A stretch of 64,000 nucleotides of DNA from Lineus longissimus (GCF_910592395.1 NC_088308.1:14525001-14589000); one strand, 5' to 3'; counted from the first letter of the stretch, positions 1 through 12,500 are shown. The notes: generated by a model not told the origin, from the sequence alone. Made by a program: numbers and translations.

Positions 1-460
1 CAATATAACTTAGTCGTCAGTGTGGTTTTAAGCTGGAAAAACGTATTTGTTTTTCTTAAAGTGCCTTTTTTGGACGGGTGTGTGCGATTGTTTTGTTTTT
101 ATGTCACGTGACCTCGATCATGTCGACACAAAATTGAAATAAACCACCCTTTTCTGTCATTATTTAGGACGGATATTTCTCTAATAAAAATATTAATATA
201 ATTGGCCAATTTCTTAGGCATATGATGTAGCGAATTCCCATGAAGATTTAAATTAATTTAAATTAATTTCAATCAATGGGATAGCAACCACCACCGGAAG
301 ATCGCGGAGAAATCGGTAAACTCAACGGAGTTAATTCAGAAAAATACCAAAAAAAATTGTTTGTAGGATATACAATATTTACTCTCTTTATTTCTCATCA
401 AATCAGTATATACTCCCACACACACGTGTATCTTAAGAGCCCCTCCTAAAGGGGGGCTTA
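1..460. other. Non-coding flank, AT-rich
   Basis: No open frame, splice pattern or known repeat is convincing here. The stretch holds an AT-rich block (about 240-275) and a short C-run/G-run hairpin near 440-458. A weakly similar sequence lies near 5520-5600. Confidence 0.5.
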
Positions 461-574
461 TCAACATAAACTTTGATACAGATCACGTGACCGAACTGGC
501 AAATGATAGGGCGGCATGGAGATGCCTTGTGACGCGCGCAATGTCAGCCAACGACGGAAAGTGTATTTGATGAT

Positions 575-1017
575 GATAAGCCATTTGAAACGAATCCATG
601 GACTTGAGAAACATTGTTTACATTGGATACGTCGTATGCACGTTAAAGCGAACTGGAACCGCCGAGCCAGTTCGTATGACCTCGTTTTCATTTCCCGCGT
701 ATCGGGTGATCAGAACGAGGCATGAATGAAACATGGCGCCTAGCTGTCAATCATTGAGTGACGTCACTACTATGGAATTTACTACGAAAACTCATGAATG
801 AAAGATCGCATGACTCACGTGATTCTCACATGATTCTCAATAATAACAAATTGAACTGCGCATGCTCGGGCACTGGGGGCGGAGCTACAAATCTGAACTC
901 GAATATGAAGTTGGAAGTTCGACTTTCTCGGGCGGTGAAAGTCGAAAAGTTGAATAAATCGCTCGACGGTTCCAGTTCGCTTTAACCATAGTAGCGCTTT
1001 TCTGCTGCGCGCTTACT
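575..1017 (+). repeat. Direct repeat copy 1, interrupted
   Basis: Bases 575-646 plus 982-1017 match 5036-5153 almost base for base (AGCCATTTGAAACGAATCC through GTCGTATGCACGTTAA, then CCATAGTAGCGCTT). In this copy a 335 bp insertion splits the match exactly at a TTAA. Copy 2 also has about 20 extra bases forming a hairpin. The two copies have the same orientation and enclose about 4 kb that includes the large inverted repeat. What the repeat belongs to is not known. Confidence 0.85.
647..981. mobile_element. TTAA-target MITE, 335 bp
   Basis: The insertion starts AGCGAACTGGAACCG and ends with its exact reverse complement CGGTTCCAGTTCGCT, flanked on both sides by TTAA (643-646 and 982-985). The matching repeat at 5036-5153 has a single TTAA (5103-5106) and no insert, so it serves as an empty site. 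A TTAA duplication is characteristic of piggyBac-type and some Kolobok-type transposition. The terminal bases do not match the piggyBac ends at 40436/43170, so another autonomous source is likely. No coding capacity. Confidence 0.85.
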
Positions 1018-1211
1018 AACAGTAGAAACCCACGTAAAAAAGTATCACCAACTTTCGTAATACAATTACGAAGTTCGTAATATTTCGTAATATTATCACA
1101 AACTTCGTAATTGGTTGGTAATAGTTTGTAATTCAATCACCAACTTCGTCATATTTGATGATCAACCTATGTTGGTAATATTCAGTGCAGTGCCCTAGTA
1201 AGCGCGCAGCA
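1003..1211. mobile_element. Small inverted-repeat element, 209 bp
   Basis: Perfect 16 bp inverted ends, TGCTGCGCGCTTACTA at 1003-1018 and TAGTAAGCGCGCAGCA at 1196-1211. The interior is a run of short imperfect repeats around CACCAACTTCGTCAT and TTCGTAAT. A related interior, without the right-hand end, lies at 5138-5450. It is probably a MITE; no clear target duplication is visible. Confidence 0.6.
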
Positions 1212-1429
1212 CCTTTAGGTTGGGGGGAAACCCCCCAAACCCCCTGGTTGGGAACCTGCTATAGTTTCTTCCGCCAATTGTTTGTTTTGATAGACAGTTT
1301 TCTCCGTGTATCTCTTTAGCAGTAACTCAACTCCATCATCATAATAGCCGGCAAAGAAATGGAAAATGTCCCCCCCCCGAAAGGTGTCCGGACTATCGTA
1401 GTCTGGGACTCTGGCAGATTCTAATGTAA

Positions 1430-1645
1430 AGTGCAAGCTCTATTGAACTTGCGCAACTGTCGACATGGAGAGCCCCCCCCCCCCCCCCAACCCCGTCCTT
1501 CTGACATGTTTTAGCCAGTGCATTGGGGGAAGGCCCCTCAAACCCCCTATTGGCCTCTCAATAAGTCCTTCTGAGCTGCTTACCCCGGGGCGCTCGAGTG
1601 GAACCCCCAAACCTTCATGATGGTGCAGTCCTTTGACACATTTAA
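1430..1645 (+). repeat. G/C-run dispersed repeat, copy 1
   Basis: Begins with a CAAGCTCTATTGAACTTGCG-like segment, then a run of about 18 C, then CCGTCCTTCTGACAT and GCCAGTGCATTGGGGGAAGG. Related copies lie at 8060-8345 (minus) and 27890-28085 (plus). The alternating G and C runs could fold as hairpins or G-quadruplexes. A similar GGGGGG-AAA-CCCCCC motif occurs at 1218-1245 and 4887-4912. Confidence 0.65.
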
Positions 1646-1674
1646 CCCAGAGCGAGGAAGAGGTACTCCTTTGA

Positions 1675-4352
1675 TGGGTCTGTGAAGTTGGCTCCCAGTT
1701 CCCAGTTCCCAGTTCCCAGTTCGTTATTCGTACCCATTTTGAAACATGGTGTGTTTGGGTACGAAATGGGCTAAGCATTTCCCAGTTCCCAATTCAAATT
1801 TCTTTCAAATATTAACCCTCCACAGTCCGATAACTCAACTTGGTGGTTTTAACCCTTTCCTACCAAGCTCTCGATTCAACTATTAGTGACTTTAACCCTT
1901 TCTGACCCATTTCCCGGTTCAAAATACCAGCTCCTTATTCGTCTTAACTCGTTTTAACCCTCTATAAGTCCATTTCCCTATTCAAATACTGGCTCCCAAT
2001 TCAGCTACAAGTCACTTTAAACCTTTCTGACTCCATTTCATTCATTTGCAAGTCACTTTAACCCTTTCTGACTCCATTTCCCAGTTCAAAATGCCAGTTC
2101 CTTATTCCTCTTAACTCATTTGAACCCTCTATAAGTCCATTTCCCTATTCAAATACTGGCTCCCAATTCAGCTACAAGTCACTTTAACCCTTTCTGACTC
2201 CATTTCCCAGTTCAAAATGCCAGTTCCTTATTCGTCTTAACTCATTTTAACCGTCTATAAGTCCATTACCCTATTCAAATACTGGCTCCCGATTCAGCTA
2301 CAAGTCACTTTAACCCCTTCTGACTCCATTTCATTCATTTGCAAGTCTCTTTAACCCTTTCTGACTCCATTTCCCAGTTCAAAATGCCAGTTCCTTATTC
2401 GTCTTAACTCATTTCAACCCTCTATAAGTCCATTTCCCTATTCAAATACTGGCTCCCGATTCAGCTACAAGTCACGTTAACCCTTTCTGACTCCATTTCA
2501 TTCATTTGCAAGTCATTTTAACCCTTTCTGACTCCATTTCCCAGTTCAAAATGCCGTGGATCGAGTTTGTTTACAATATGCAGTGCCATCTTGGAAAAGC
2601 CGTGACGTCACGGCCCAGGTCTACTATTCAAGATGGCAGCCGAAATATAATACACAAAACTTGGTTCACGCCAAGTTGATTCTAATCAATACATATAATC
2701 CTAATTACTACAGCAAAACTGAGGGCATACATGGGTGAATTCAGGCCTATTATGTAATCTTCGCACGCAAGGCTTCGCACGTTCCGAAAGCTGTCTGGGG
2801 TGAGGAACTGGGCTGTTTATTGGGATAGCAATTAATACTTTGGTGTCGCACCTCCCTGCAGAGCGTAATCTGAAGAAACTTGTATTTCAATTCTAGCTGA
2901 AACAGCTGTGATAATACCATCGCTAACCTGTAACCTCACCATGCTTCAATGGGTGGGCGGCTTTTGAACCGGGAAATGGGCTAAGAAATGGTTAAAGTGA
3001 AATGCAAAGGAATGAAATGGAGTCAGAAATGGTTAAAGTGACTTGTAGCTGAATCGGGAGCCAGCATTTGAATAGGGAAATGGACTTATAGAGGGTTGAA
3101 ATGAGTTAAGACTAATAAGGAACTGGCATTTTGAACTGAATCGGGAGCCAGTATTTGAATAGGGAAATGGACTTATAGAGGGTTGAAATGAGTTAAGACG
3201 AATAAGGAACTGGGCATTTTGAACTGGGAAATGGAGTCAGAAAGGGTTAAAGAGACTTGCAAATGAATGAAATGGAGTCAGAAGGGGTTAAAGTGACTTG
3301 TAGCTGAATCGGGAGCCAGTATTTGAATAGGGAAATGGACTTATAGAGGGTTAAAATGAGTTAAGACGAATAAGGAACTGGCATTTTGAACTGGGAAATG
3401 GAGTCAGAAAGGGTTAAAGAGACTTGTAGCTGAATTGGGAGCCAGTATTTGAATCGGGAAATGGAGTTATAGAGGGTTAAAATGAGTTAAGACGAATAAG
3501 GAGCTGGCATTTTGAACCGGGAAATGGAGTCAAAAAGGGTTAAAGTGACTTGCAAATCAAGGACGATACCGCGGTGACGTCACGGCTTTTCCAAGATGGC
3601 ACTGCATATTGTAAACAAACTCGATCCACGGCATTTTGAACTGGGAAATGGAGTCAGAAAGGGTTAAAGTGACTTGCAAATGAATGAAATGGAGTCAGAA
3701 AGGGTTAACGTGACTTGCAGCTGAATTGGGAGCCAGTATTTGAATAGGGAAATGGACTTATAGAGGGTTAAAATGAGTTAAGACGAATAAGGAACTGGCA
3801 TTTTGAACTGGGAAATGGAGTCAGAAAGGGTTAAAGTGACTTGCAAATGAATGAAATGGAGTCAGAAAGGTTTAAAGTGACTTGTAGCTGAATTGGGAGC
3901 CAGTATTTGAATAGGGAAATGGACTTATAGAGGGTTGAAATGAGTTAAGACGAATAAGGAGCTGGCATTTTGAACCGGGAAATGGAGTCAGAAAGGGTTA
4001 AAGTGACTTGCAAATGAATGAAATGGAGTCAGAAAGGGTTAAAGTGACTGTAAATGAATCGGGAAATGGAGTTATAAAGGGTTAAAACGAGTTAAGACGA
4101 ATAGAGCTGGTATTTTGAACCGGTAAATGGGTCAGAAAGTGTTAAAGTCACTGATAGTTGAATCGAGAGCTTGGTAGGAAAGGGTTAAAACCACCAAGTT
4201 GAGTTATCGGACTGTGGAGGGTTAATATTTGAAAGAAATTTGAATTGGGAACTGGGAAATGCTTAGCCCATTTCGTACCCAAACACACCATGTTTCAAAA
4301 TGGGTACGAAAAACGAACTGGGAACTGGGAACTGGGAACTGGGAGCCAACTT
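1675..4352. repeat. Large imperfect inverted repeat of tandem arrays
   Basis: The outer arms 1675-1800 and about 4230-4352 are reverse complements, including the nine-base CCCAGTTCC / GGAACTGGG repeats and TTTGGGTACGAAATGGGC. Inside the left arm (1800-2550) is an array of about 124 and 167 bp units, built from phrases such as CTATAAGTCCATTTCCC and CACTTTAACCCTTTCTGAC. The right side carries the same units inverted in two blocks (about 2975-3555 and 3632-4190). An inner inverted pair, about 2553-2613 and 3575-3634, carries CCGTGACGTCACGG and CCATCTTGGAA. The centre (2640-2970) is unique. No gene is seen. It could be a foldback-type element or an inverted duplication of a satellite. Confidence 0.8.
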
Positions 4353-5035
4353 CACAGACCCTCCTTTGATGGTACCCTAACTGCAACCCTCAACCATCAT
4401 ACCCTTCCTTTTCACTGGCATGATATTGGCAAGACTACCAAGAGGTCGTACTGGTGGCTTCCTTGAGACCCTTGCTTGTGGTCGTACCTGGGCAATCAAT
4501 TCAAGGGGTCAGGGATCAGGTCAGACACTTGACTCTTGAGGAACACCAGACTGATGAACAAAGAACCTGAGGAACATAGAACCCTCTTCATACCTGGGAG
4601 CATAAAAAGCCTGCTAGCGAATATTGATTATTGTTTAGAAAAAACCAGAAGATCTGCAAAACCAATGGCAATGGTACCCCATAAAAACATACATTCCTCC
4701 TTAAGGTGTCTTCGGATCCCACCACGGCCCATGTGGAATTCGTTCAAAAGGTTTATTGAAATCTCAAAATAAAACTTTTTTCTCGAAACGCCTGCCCGTC
4801 TTTTGCTTTATTATTTCGGGATTGCATCCATTTTAAGCATCTTTTGGATATTATTACTAAAGTATCAAAAATCAAAAAAAATATGTCGGGGGGTAAACCC
4901 CCCGAACCCCCCTGAAATTGAAGTGTGATTAAAAAAAAATGTGTGAATATTCATGTGGTTCTCTCTCGGAGCTCAGAATAGTCGAGTTGCTTCATTCGCG
5001 CGTTTATCTCTTCTGGCGGCCATTTTAAGTCAAAT
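4353..5035. other. No gene seen
   Basis: Only short open frames occur here, and none resembles a known protein. The stretch includes a G-run/C-run motif at 4887-4912. Confidence 0.5.
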
Positions 5036-5450
5036 TTAAGCCATTTGAAACGAATCCATGGAATTGAGAAACATTGTTTACATTGGATACGTCGTATGCA
5101 CGTTAACCATAGTAGCGCTTCGCAGAAAAGCCTTCGGCTTTTCTGCTGCGCGCTTAATAAGTACGAATTGGAAAATTACCAATGGGTTGGTAACAGTTGG
5201 TGATTTCAACCAACTTCGTCATATTTGGTAATTATGCCTGTGAAGCTGTGTTGGCAATAATGATGAATGGGAAATTACCATCAGGTTAGTGATAGTTCGT
5301 TATAATCACCAACTCCGTCATAATTGCAATTACGAATGGGAAAATTACCAACAGATTGGTGATAGTCGGGGTGATAGTTTGTGATAATCACCAACTTCGT
5401 CATAATGAAAGACATACCGTACTAATAATTACGAATGATGGTGATACATC
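5036..5450 (+). repeat. Direct repeat copy 2 with hairpin and short-repeat tail
   Basis: Bases 5036-5120 repeat 575-1000 without the MITE insertion. A perfect hairpin follows at 5122-5146 (GCAGAAAAGCC, loop TTC, GGCTTTTCTGC), then TGCTGCGCGCTTA. From 5154 to 5450 there are irregular repeats of GGTGATAGTT...AATCACCAACTTCGTCAT, which pair with each other and would fold. No coding sequence. Confidence 0.7.
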
Positions 5451-5655
5451 AAAGTCATGATGTATGTACATCGGAAGACATCTTCGCATTCTTTATTGCA
5501 TCGCAATATGGTTACAAAATAAACCACATAAGACCTATTTTGAATACAGAATATACTCATAGTTTATTTCTCGTCAAATTCTTTCTAATCTAACATACAT
5601 GTACATCTTAAACAAAAATGACATGTGTCAGGTGCATTGAAAAGTACAGGAAATA

Positions 5656-5990
5656 CAGTAGAACCTCTCTATTATTCCAGTAGTCCTTGATAGAGAGGTG
5701 TCCTGATTACAGCGGTCAAATTCAATTGAAATGATTTTTTTGGTACCATATGCATTTTCCTTAGTAGAGATGGGTTCCTACTGGAGAGGTGTTCACTGAT
5801 ATAGGTTGCCCTGTATAATTTCTATTAAGGACAACCTTGGGACTGGCAAATGCTGTCCTTGATTGAAAGTCCTAATTTAACAGTTCAAATTCGCTGGAAA
5901 GGACCAACTTGGGGCCACATCATGATATGCTGTGTCACTAATAGAGGGTATGTCCTTAAGTAGAGTTGTTTCAGCTAAGGGAAGTTCCAC
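5656..5990 (+). mobile_element. Degenerate pogo/Tigger-like MITE remnant
   Basis: Starts TA-CAGTAGAACCTCTCTATTA, which matches the CAGTNNNACC style of pogo/Tigger ends with a TA target. It continues with repeated fragments of the type TAGAGAGGTGTCCTGATTAC and TCCTTAAGTAGAG. The right end is blurred. Related copies lie at 18287-18468, 29756-29928 and inside the 554 bp array units. Confidence 0.5.
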
Positions 5991-7759
5991 TTTATTTGTA
6001 TCACATCCATGTAGAGGGATAAAGATGTAATTCGAAAAGGTAATATCATCCCAAGCAGAAGAATCCTTTGTAGTCCATTATGTCATCAAAAACATACTGT
6101 GAGGTGCGAGAGATCACTATTCGGGACTTTCTGTAACTTTAACTTGTCCGCCCTAGTCTATAGTGTCCCTTTATGGCTTTAAATTCTTTTCGAATTTCTG
6201 ATCTGGGGGTAAAAAAAAACTAATGTGCACAAAACGGTTTCTTGTGGGCTAAGGGGAGGCAGGCGATCCTTTTCCATGATGATCATGACAAACATATACT
6301 ATAATATATAGTAACTCAATTTTTTTTCGAAACGCCTTGTATAAATTCATATTACCATCTCCCTCTGAAAGAAAAGCCAGTCACGGACCGTACCTCCCAC
6401 TGATGGAAGAGCCCTATCTTTTGTGTATTTCGACCAATGTACTTGTATCGACGGCTGGGCTAACTCCAACATGTCCAAGGAAAACGGGTCACTCACCCGA
6501 GTCATGAAATCTATTTTTGCGCCACGACGTTCTTTGTCCCTGCCACGACGTTGTTCTGACGTATACTGTTGCTTCACGGTGTCCTTGTCTTCACTATGGG
6601 TTGCCCCTTTTTTGCGGTTATAACCGCCCATACTACAGTTCCCGCCTCGTTTTGAAATGAACTGTTCTACACAATCTTGACACTACAGGCCCTCATTTCG
6701 TTCCTACAACGAAATTTAATTCTAATTTCGTCGCTTTGCGAGTTTGCTGTTACACACTGGCCACCTGGCGGGAGCTTACATGATTGTAGGGACAACGTAT
6801 ATAACAGAAGTTGGTAGTCGATTTTCCAACATGGAATATTTTATTGAATTAAATCTGCTTGTCCATAGGGGCCTACTAACAATTAAATTTGTGTAATTTA
6901 TGACTAAAACAGAGAACCTATATGAAAAACCAACTGTGTAAAAAAAAATTTACGTCGTTAAAACACAAACAAATATTCATAGCCAAAGATTCGTACTTTC
7001 CAAAACTGGGCAATGATTACAAAAATAAAATTGTTAAGAAAAAGGCCTGAGACCTCTATTAGCCAGCGTGTACATTCTGTGTACATTTTAATGAATATAG
7101 GTTGGTGAAAAAAGTACACCAAGGGTGCTTTAATTCCCACCAAATTTTATATGTGTTTTGAAGAGGCTTTTGAAGCAGTTAATTGTTTTTTTAACAAACA
7201 TGCAATAGCATTCCGCAACGTTACTATTTATAGCTCACAAGGTCATTTGAATAAGATATTGATGACGTTTTAGTCACGTGAGATCGACACTTATTTCTAC
7301 GCATTTGAGCTTATTTCAAAGTCAATTATCTTTGACCCAGCATTGTTTTTAGCATGAATGATACCATAGAGTCAGAGAGAGAAATATTCAGAACAATTAT
7401 GTAGTATTTCCAACACTCGGACATGTGCCAGATTGAATCTAACTGCCCCAGTTAGAAAGCCTGAATCCATTACGAAACCGCATGTTTGTCCGACATTGCC
7501 TGTAATTCAGCGATGGGGAAATAGAGGGCAGCAGCTGTAGTGACGTCATCTTCGCGGAATGCTATCTCTGATCTGATCTCTCCGCACAAAGATGAAAACA
7601 ACATTGACCAGCGAGTGGATAACTTTCTGCATTTGTCAATTTATCTGTAAACTACCCTCAGGGCACTAAAAACATTATAGGGGCCTTTTTGTTCTGAAAT
7701 TAATCGTTTGGTGTAGGTGAATGAATGTTCGGTTCATTATGTACTACAGGGTGTCTCCA
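5991..7759. other. No gene seen
   Basis: No coding frame with family resemblance and no clear terminal repeats. A 94-codon minus-strand frame at 6347-6631 overlaps a plus-strand frame and has no recognisable motif. Confidence 0.45.
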
Positions 7760-7764
7760 AATAC

Positions 7765-8060
7765 CCACCTCATTCATTTTCGATGAAAAGGATGGTTAAT
7801 GGTTGGAGTTAGCACCAGCATCAAAATCAAAAGTCATGGTTGTGTTAGCTATAGCGTATGAGAAGGAAGGGTCGTGGTTGGGGTTAGCTATAGCATGAAA
7901 AAAGGCTGGGTAATTGTTGGAGTTAGTGATAGCATCAAAATCAAAGGTCATGGTTGGAGATGGCTCTAGCATGTATGACTATGAAGTGTCATGGTTGGAA
8001 TTAGCAATGAAAAGGAAGGTTAATGATGGTTGAGATTAGCGCACCACTATAATGTGTCAG
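7765..8060. repeat. Degenerate short tandem repeats
   Basis: Five or so imperfect copies of a phrase like CATGGTTGGAGTTAGC followed by ATAGCATCAAAATCAAAGG, about 50-65 bp apart. No coding potential. Confidence 0.55.
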
Positions 8061-8345
8061 AAGGACCCGAGATGGTTTTGGGGTTCCACTCCATCGCCTC
8101 GGGATAAGCGTCTCAGAAGGACTTATTGATAGTCCAATGGGGGGGGGGTCTTCCCCCCCATTTCTCTTGCTAAAAAATGTAAGAAGGATGAGGCTTTGGG
8201 GGACTCCCCCAATGCACTGGCTAAAAACTCGTCGGAAGGACGGGGATTTGGGGGGGGGGGGGCTCCCCCCATGTCAAACAGTTGTGTGAGTTCACTAGAG
8301 TTTATACATTCTGAATAGCTTGTCTCTTGTAGAATACATCTGGCC
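8060..8345 (-). repeat. G/C-run dispersed repeat, copy 2
   Basis: Reverse-strand copy of the family at 1430-1645. It shows GTCAGAAGGAC spacers, G runs of 9-12 bases and the terminal GTTGTGTGAGTTCACTAGAG segment. The paired G and C runs suggest strong local structure. Confidence 0.65.
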
Positions 8346-8961
8346 AAGTTTCAACGTCGTCTAGACATTTAGTCATGCATAGACTGATGCAGCACAATGC
8401 ATGAGACACCCTTATGTTAACGCAAATTTGAAAAAGTTCACCTCTATGCCTTATAACTTCAAGATTAACAAGGATGGTGAAAAAACAGTTTCATACACAT
8501 CTACTCATAACCTTGAGAAAGCCAACTGACGATTATTTCAATCTTTTATACAAAAATAGCTGTCGTTGAGGCTTTTGTTGAGGCTTGAGTTTTTTGCCCT
8601 CGAAATTTTACCTTGAGAACATGTGCAATCTCACTGTTCCAGTCGATGTCAACATCCTCTTGAGCTATAAATAGCATGCAGGGCCTACTCACCGCATAAG
8701 TTCACAGAGGAAACTGGTATTTTCCTCAAATAATCGTCACAGAAAACATCGGACATTTACATTTGAACAAGTAGCAATAGGAATAGAGTAGGCCCATCTG
8801 TATCCATGGTAATCACTCAAGAACTAGTTTTTTGGCCGACCTGATCACCACTGGCTGGTGAGACCTCAAACTATTCAGGACAGGGGGTTGGCTAAGGTCT
8901 TATTGAATTCAAATCCTACACTTGGGTCTTGGGATCATTATACTTATCTCCGGACAGCAAA
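8346..8961. other. No gene seen
   Basis: No supported feature between the G-run repeat and the palindromic element. Confidence 0.45.
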
Positions 8962-9594
8962 TTTTTTTCCTGACCTTTTCAGCAAAGCATTGTGTACATT
9001 CTTAACCAATCAGATTTTGAGTGACATCACTGCCCTTACATAGGTATCGTTCACACGTGCCTTTGTTTACATTTCTGACTTGGCAATTTTGCACTGTTTT
9101 GTTTAAGGAATTGATACTTCACTGGTGGTATTGCTTGTCGAAAGTACAAGTATTTTGTGAACGTGGATTTGTGCTGCTGCTTTGTCCAAAGGGTAAGACC
9201 AAGCCAAGGCCACCAGACTCTCGCGAGAGTCTTTCTGGATCCACCGTCTGCGCACCATGTCGCCGTTAGGACTCAACATCAAGGACAACACGTCCTGGTA
9301 ACCACGCTCATACTCTTTTAGCGTTTCTATCATCGAAAGTACAAGTATTGCTTGTCGAAAGGTACTCAGTTTTAAAATATCACCAAAACATAGACCATAT
9401 TCATGTACAGTATAAACCACATGCACTTGACAAGCGTCATTATTTAAAACATTTAACCCTTTCACTATCATTTCAAATCAAATCTTAATGTAAACAAGTG
9501 GAAATCTTCTAAAGTTCAACTGACGTCACAGACTTGTCGAATTTTGATTGGCTGAAAGTACACGATGCTTTGCTGAAAAGGTCAGGAACAAAAA
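8962..9594 (-). mobile_element. Palindromic MITE with extra internal segment
   Basis: Both ends read TTTTCCTGACC then TTTCAGCAAAGCAT inward, in opposite orientations. The right arm (9400-9594, read on the minus strand) matches 24408-24610, and the left arm (8962-9080) matches 24630-24692. Copy 2 joins these arms directly, whereas this copy has about 280 bp more between them (roughly 9100-9380). The extra segment keeps an open minus-strand frame of 122 codons (9103-9471) containing DVLSLMLSPNGDMVRRRWIQ. That stretch looks protein-like but I do not recognise it; it may be a captured exon. Confidence 0.7.
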
Positions 9595-12500
9595 TCACCT
9601 CCCGGGCGACTAAGCGAGGCCGGTCCACTGCATCAAGAGTGTAATCACCAGGCGCAGTATGCGCCAATGCTATCTGATGGGACAACTTGGTACCAATCTA
9701 AGAGAGGAGGGGGGCGTCTCATAGGCCATGCCGACTTACGAGCAGTGTCAATCAAAAGTGTCCTCACGTTTGATTGTCACATCGTCCCAGAGATGAGGGG
9801 GGTCAAAATTTAATGGCAATTCCCATGGGGGTACAAGCAATGGCCCCCTTAATTGCAGAGGGGGGGGGGGTGTATAGGTGACGTCAAGAATGGGAAGACC
9901 ACCCAATAAGTAATATCATTCTTAAAAGATGGTCATTCTCGGTTAATTTATCCTCGGAACGGGTAGCGAAACCTCACTATTGTTAGTGTTACCACAAGGT
10001 TGTTGCACCACTCCCAAAATGTGGGATGGTTAGGAATATTCACCTCGTTTTAAAAAGTTTCTGCAAGTTACTTTGCCGTTAGGGTAGGTTCAGATGAAAA
10101 ACAAAACCAGGTTCTTATTTTAAATATTTTTTTTACATTCCAAGCAATAGGACATGGCGTCTGGAATGTCCTGTAGGAGGAAAAACCGTTTCCATGGGAG
10201 AAAACCTCTGCATTCTGAGGGAGTTCAAACTCCATCACACTAGTCACATGCGATAGCGCTAAAGACTATGAAGACTTCAGACATATTCATAACATCAACC
10301 ATAGTTAATACTGCGCAACTCCGAAAGCCCATTGAAGGAGGAGACCAGGAGATAGTCATACTATCACACATATTCTTCTCCTTCGAAAGATGTAATTAAA
10401 CACCGTAAAGAGAATTGTCCAAGAACAAAGACACTGCTGAATCGAATAGAGATCTTACACTGGTTGGAATGAACAACAATGAGCCACCACTAAACATCAT
10501 GTTCATAAACATTCTAGACATGTGTTAGCTATTGTGTTAAAATCTATTGTGCATGACTTTTAAGTTGAGCCATGTAAGCTTACAATAGGTTAGGTCACTG
10601 CTGCCATTACACCATGATTAAACATGTTTGGGGCCCAATTTGAATATCAAAAGAACCACATTTCTCATGGCCACTGGACAGAGGGCAGGCTGCCACTTTG
10701 CATGACAAAAGACAGTTCTTTCCTGTGAGACCACAAAGGGTAGGATCGGGAAACCAGACTGTGGATTAAAGTAACATATAACATCTTTACAACTAAAACA
10801 GTTGTAATGATGTTTGATATTCCTCCCAGGTGAGGAATCACAAATTCACTATGTTGCTGGTCAGTTGTCTCGAGCCTGAAGGTGACGACACAGCAACTGA
10901 GCCTGTCTAGGTGATAACGGGTCTTAGGCATCAGGGCGAGAACGAATTCAAATGCCAGTGGATTCTGTGGTACTGAAGAGATCAAGAAACAGTAAAAAGG
11001 CCTATGGTTCCATCAAGACACACATGTTCATTCGTTTTGCCAGGGGTCAGAGCAAAGCGAATGTCATGTGAATCCCATGTCTCAAATGATGGACCAAATC
11101 AAGTGAAATATCTGATGAATTTAGTGATTTTTTAAGCTGAAATATCTGTTTTCCTAGAAAACAGTTTGGAGCACTTAGGGTCCTGATGTGTCCAAGACTA
11201 CTGCCTCCCCTGGTTACCACGAATAACCCTTCCCTCAAATTTGTCTTCATTTGGCTTGAACAATTTCTGGGGCCCGGACGTGCCCTGGTCCCCCAGAACA
11301 CTCTCTCCCTAAATTGATTCCTTCTTTGATGGTGTACGATTTTGAACAATGCAAAATTAGTCATTGTTCAAGAGAAGCTTAGTATTAGCCTTACTCCCCA
11401 ACAGAAAATATCAGGATTTTTATCAAATCACCTTTCAATCAGATATTTCGATGAAAAACAAACGAGGATAAGGCCTACAGTGAGAAATATACAATCTAAC
11501 CGTCATCCATTACTTGACGGCGAGCATGGTAGAGGTGCGCTTGCTCAGCAACATCCTCCTCCCTTCTGTAAAATGGGTCATCATGCTGAAAAGAAACAGA
11601 TAACATAAAATTACACTTGTAGGTGCACAGTCTCTTATCGGTGAAATAACTGAAGCACAGTGATGTGTGACTTTCTGCACTAGTGAGCTTAAGAGTTGAA
11701 CGGACTAGATGACGAAAAATGCTAACTTCATTGAAATCAGTACCGTTACCATACTATGAAAAGTTGCTTCCTTGGGTTAAACATTTTATGTCACATGGAT
11801 ACAAAAACAAAACCTAAGCAGTGATTTAATGATTGGGGTTTTGTATGAGCCCACTGTAAGATTTCATCGATGAATTAGGGGGGGGCTGCACATCACCCAC
11901 ACGATATGAGACCACCCGCACAAAGGGGTTAACACTTTCGGCATCATCTGACCCTGGGCATCTGACATGGATCTACGTCACCGTATAAAATACCCCCTTC
12001 CAACTGCTTATCAGTTCTCTAAAGGCTTCAACATTAAAACAACCCAAATGCCAGCTGCAGGGTGATGAAGGAACTAAATCATTTTCTGAGTTTAAAACAG
12101 TCATTAAGTGATTCTGACATTTCAGCGTTTCTGCCCAAGGTCAGGCATTTTACTGAAATAAACAACTCGCCAACAATACAAACACAAATTGATCCCTCCT
12201 TGATAATATATAGGCAGCGACCATTCTGAATCTAATCCTTAAAAATCTTGTATTGTAACTTCTTGATATCAGAGGGAGAGAGGGCGGTCTGATGATATTG
12301 AGCAGTTTTCTCTTGAACAATGTTCTAAATTGTTCACAATCCTTAATGAGGCAAATGCCTACACCAAAGCAATGACATCAAAATTGATTTGTTTGAATTA
12401 CCATATGATGGCATCCTTCCTGAAGTATGCGATTGGCTGCCTCCATTGTGGCGGCTGGATATTGTGTCACGTAACATCACAACGTATAATGCCAGTGTCC

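Noticed and set aside
1440-1778. 112-codon minus-strand frame
   Set aside because: Runs through the C-run repeat and the CCCAGTTCC repeats; Gly/Ser-rich by base composition.
1800-4200. CRISPR-like regular repeats
   Set aside because: Units are 124 and 167 bp without unique spacers, and the genome is eukaryotic; it is a satellite-type array.
575-5153. LTR retrotransposon with ~110 bp direct repeats as LTRs
   Set aside because: No TG...CA ends, no primer-binding site, no gag or pol between them.
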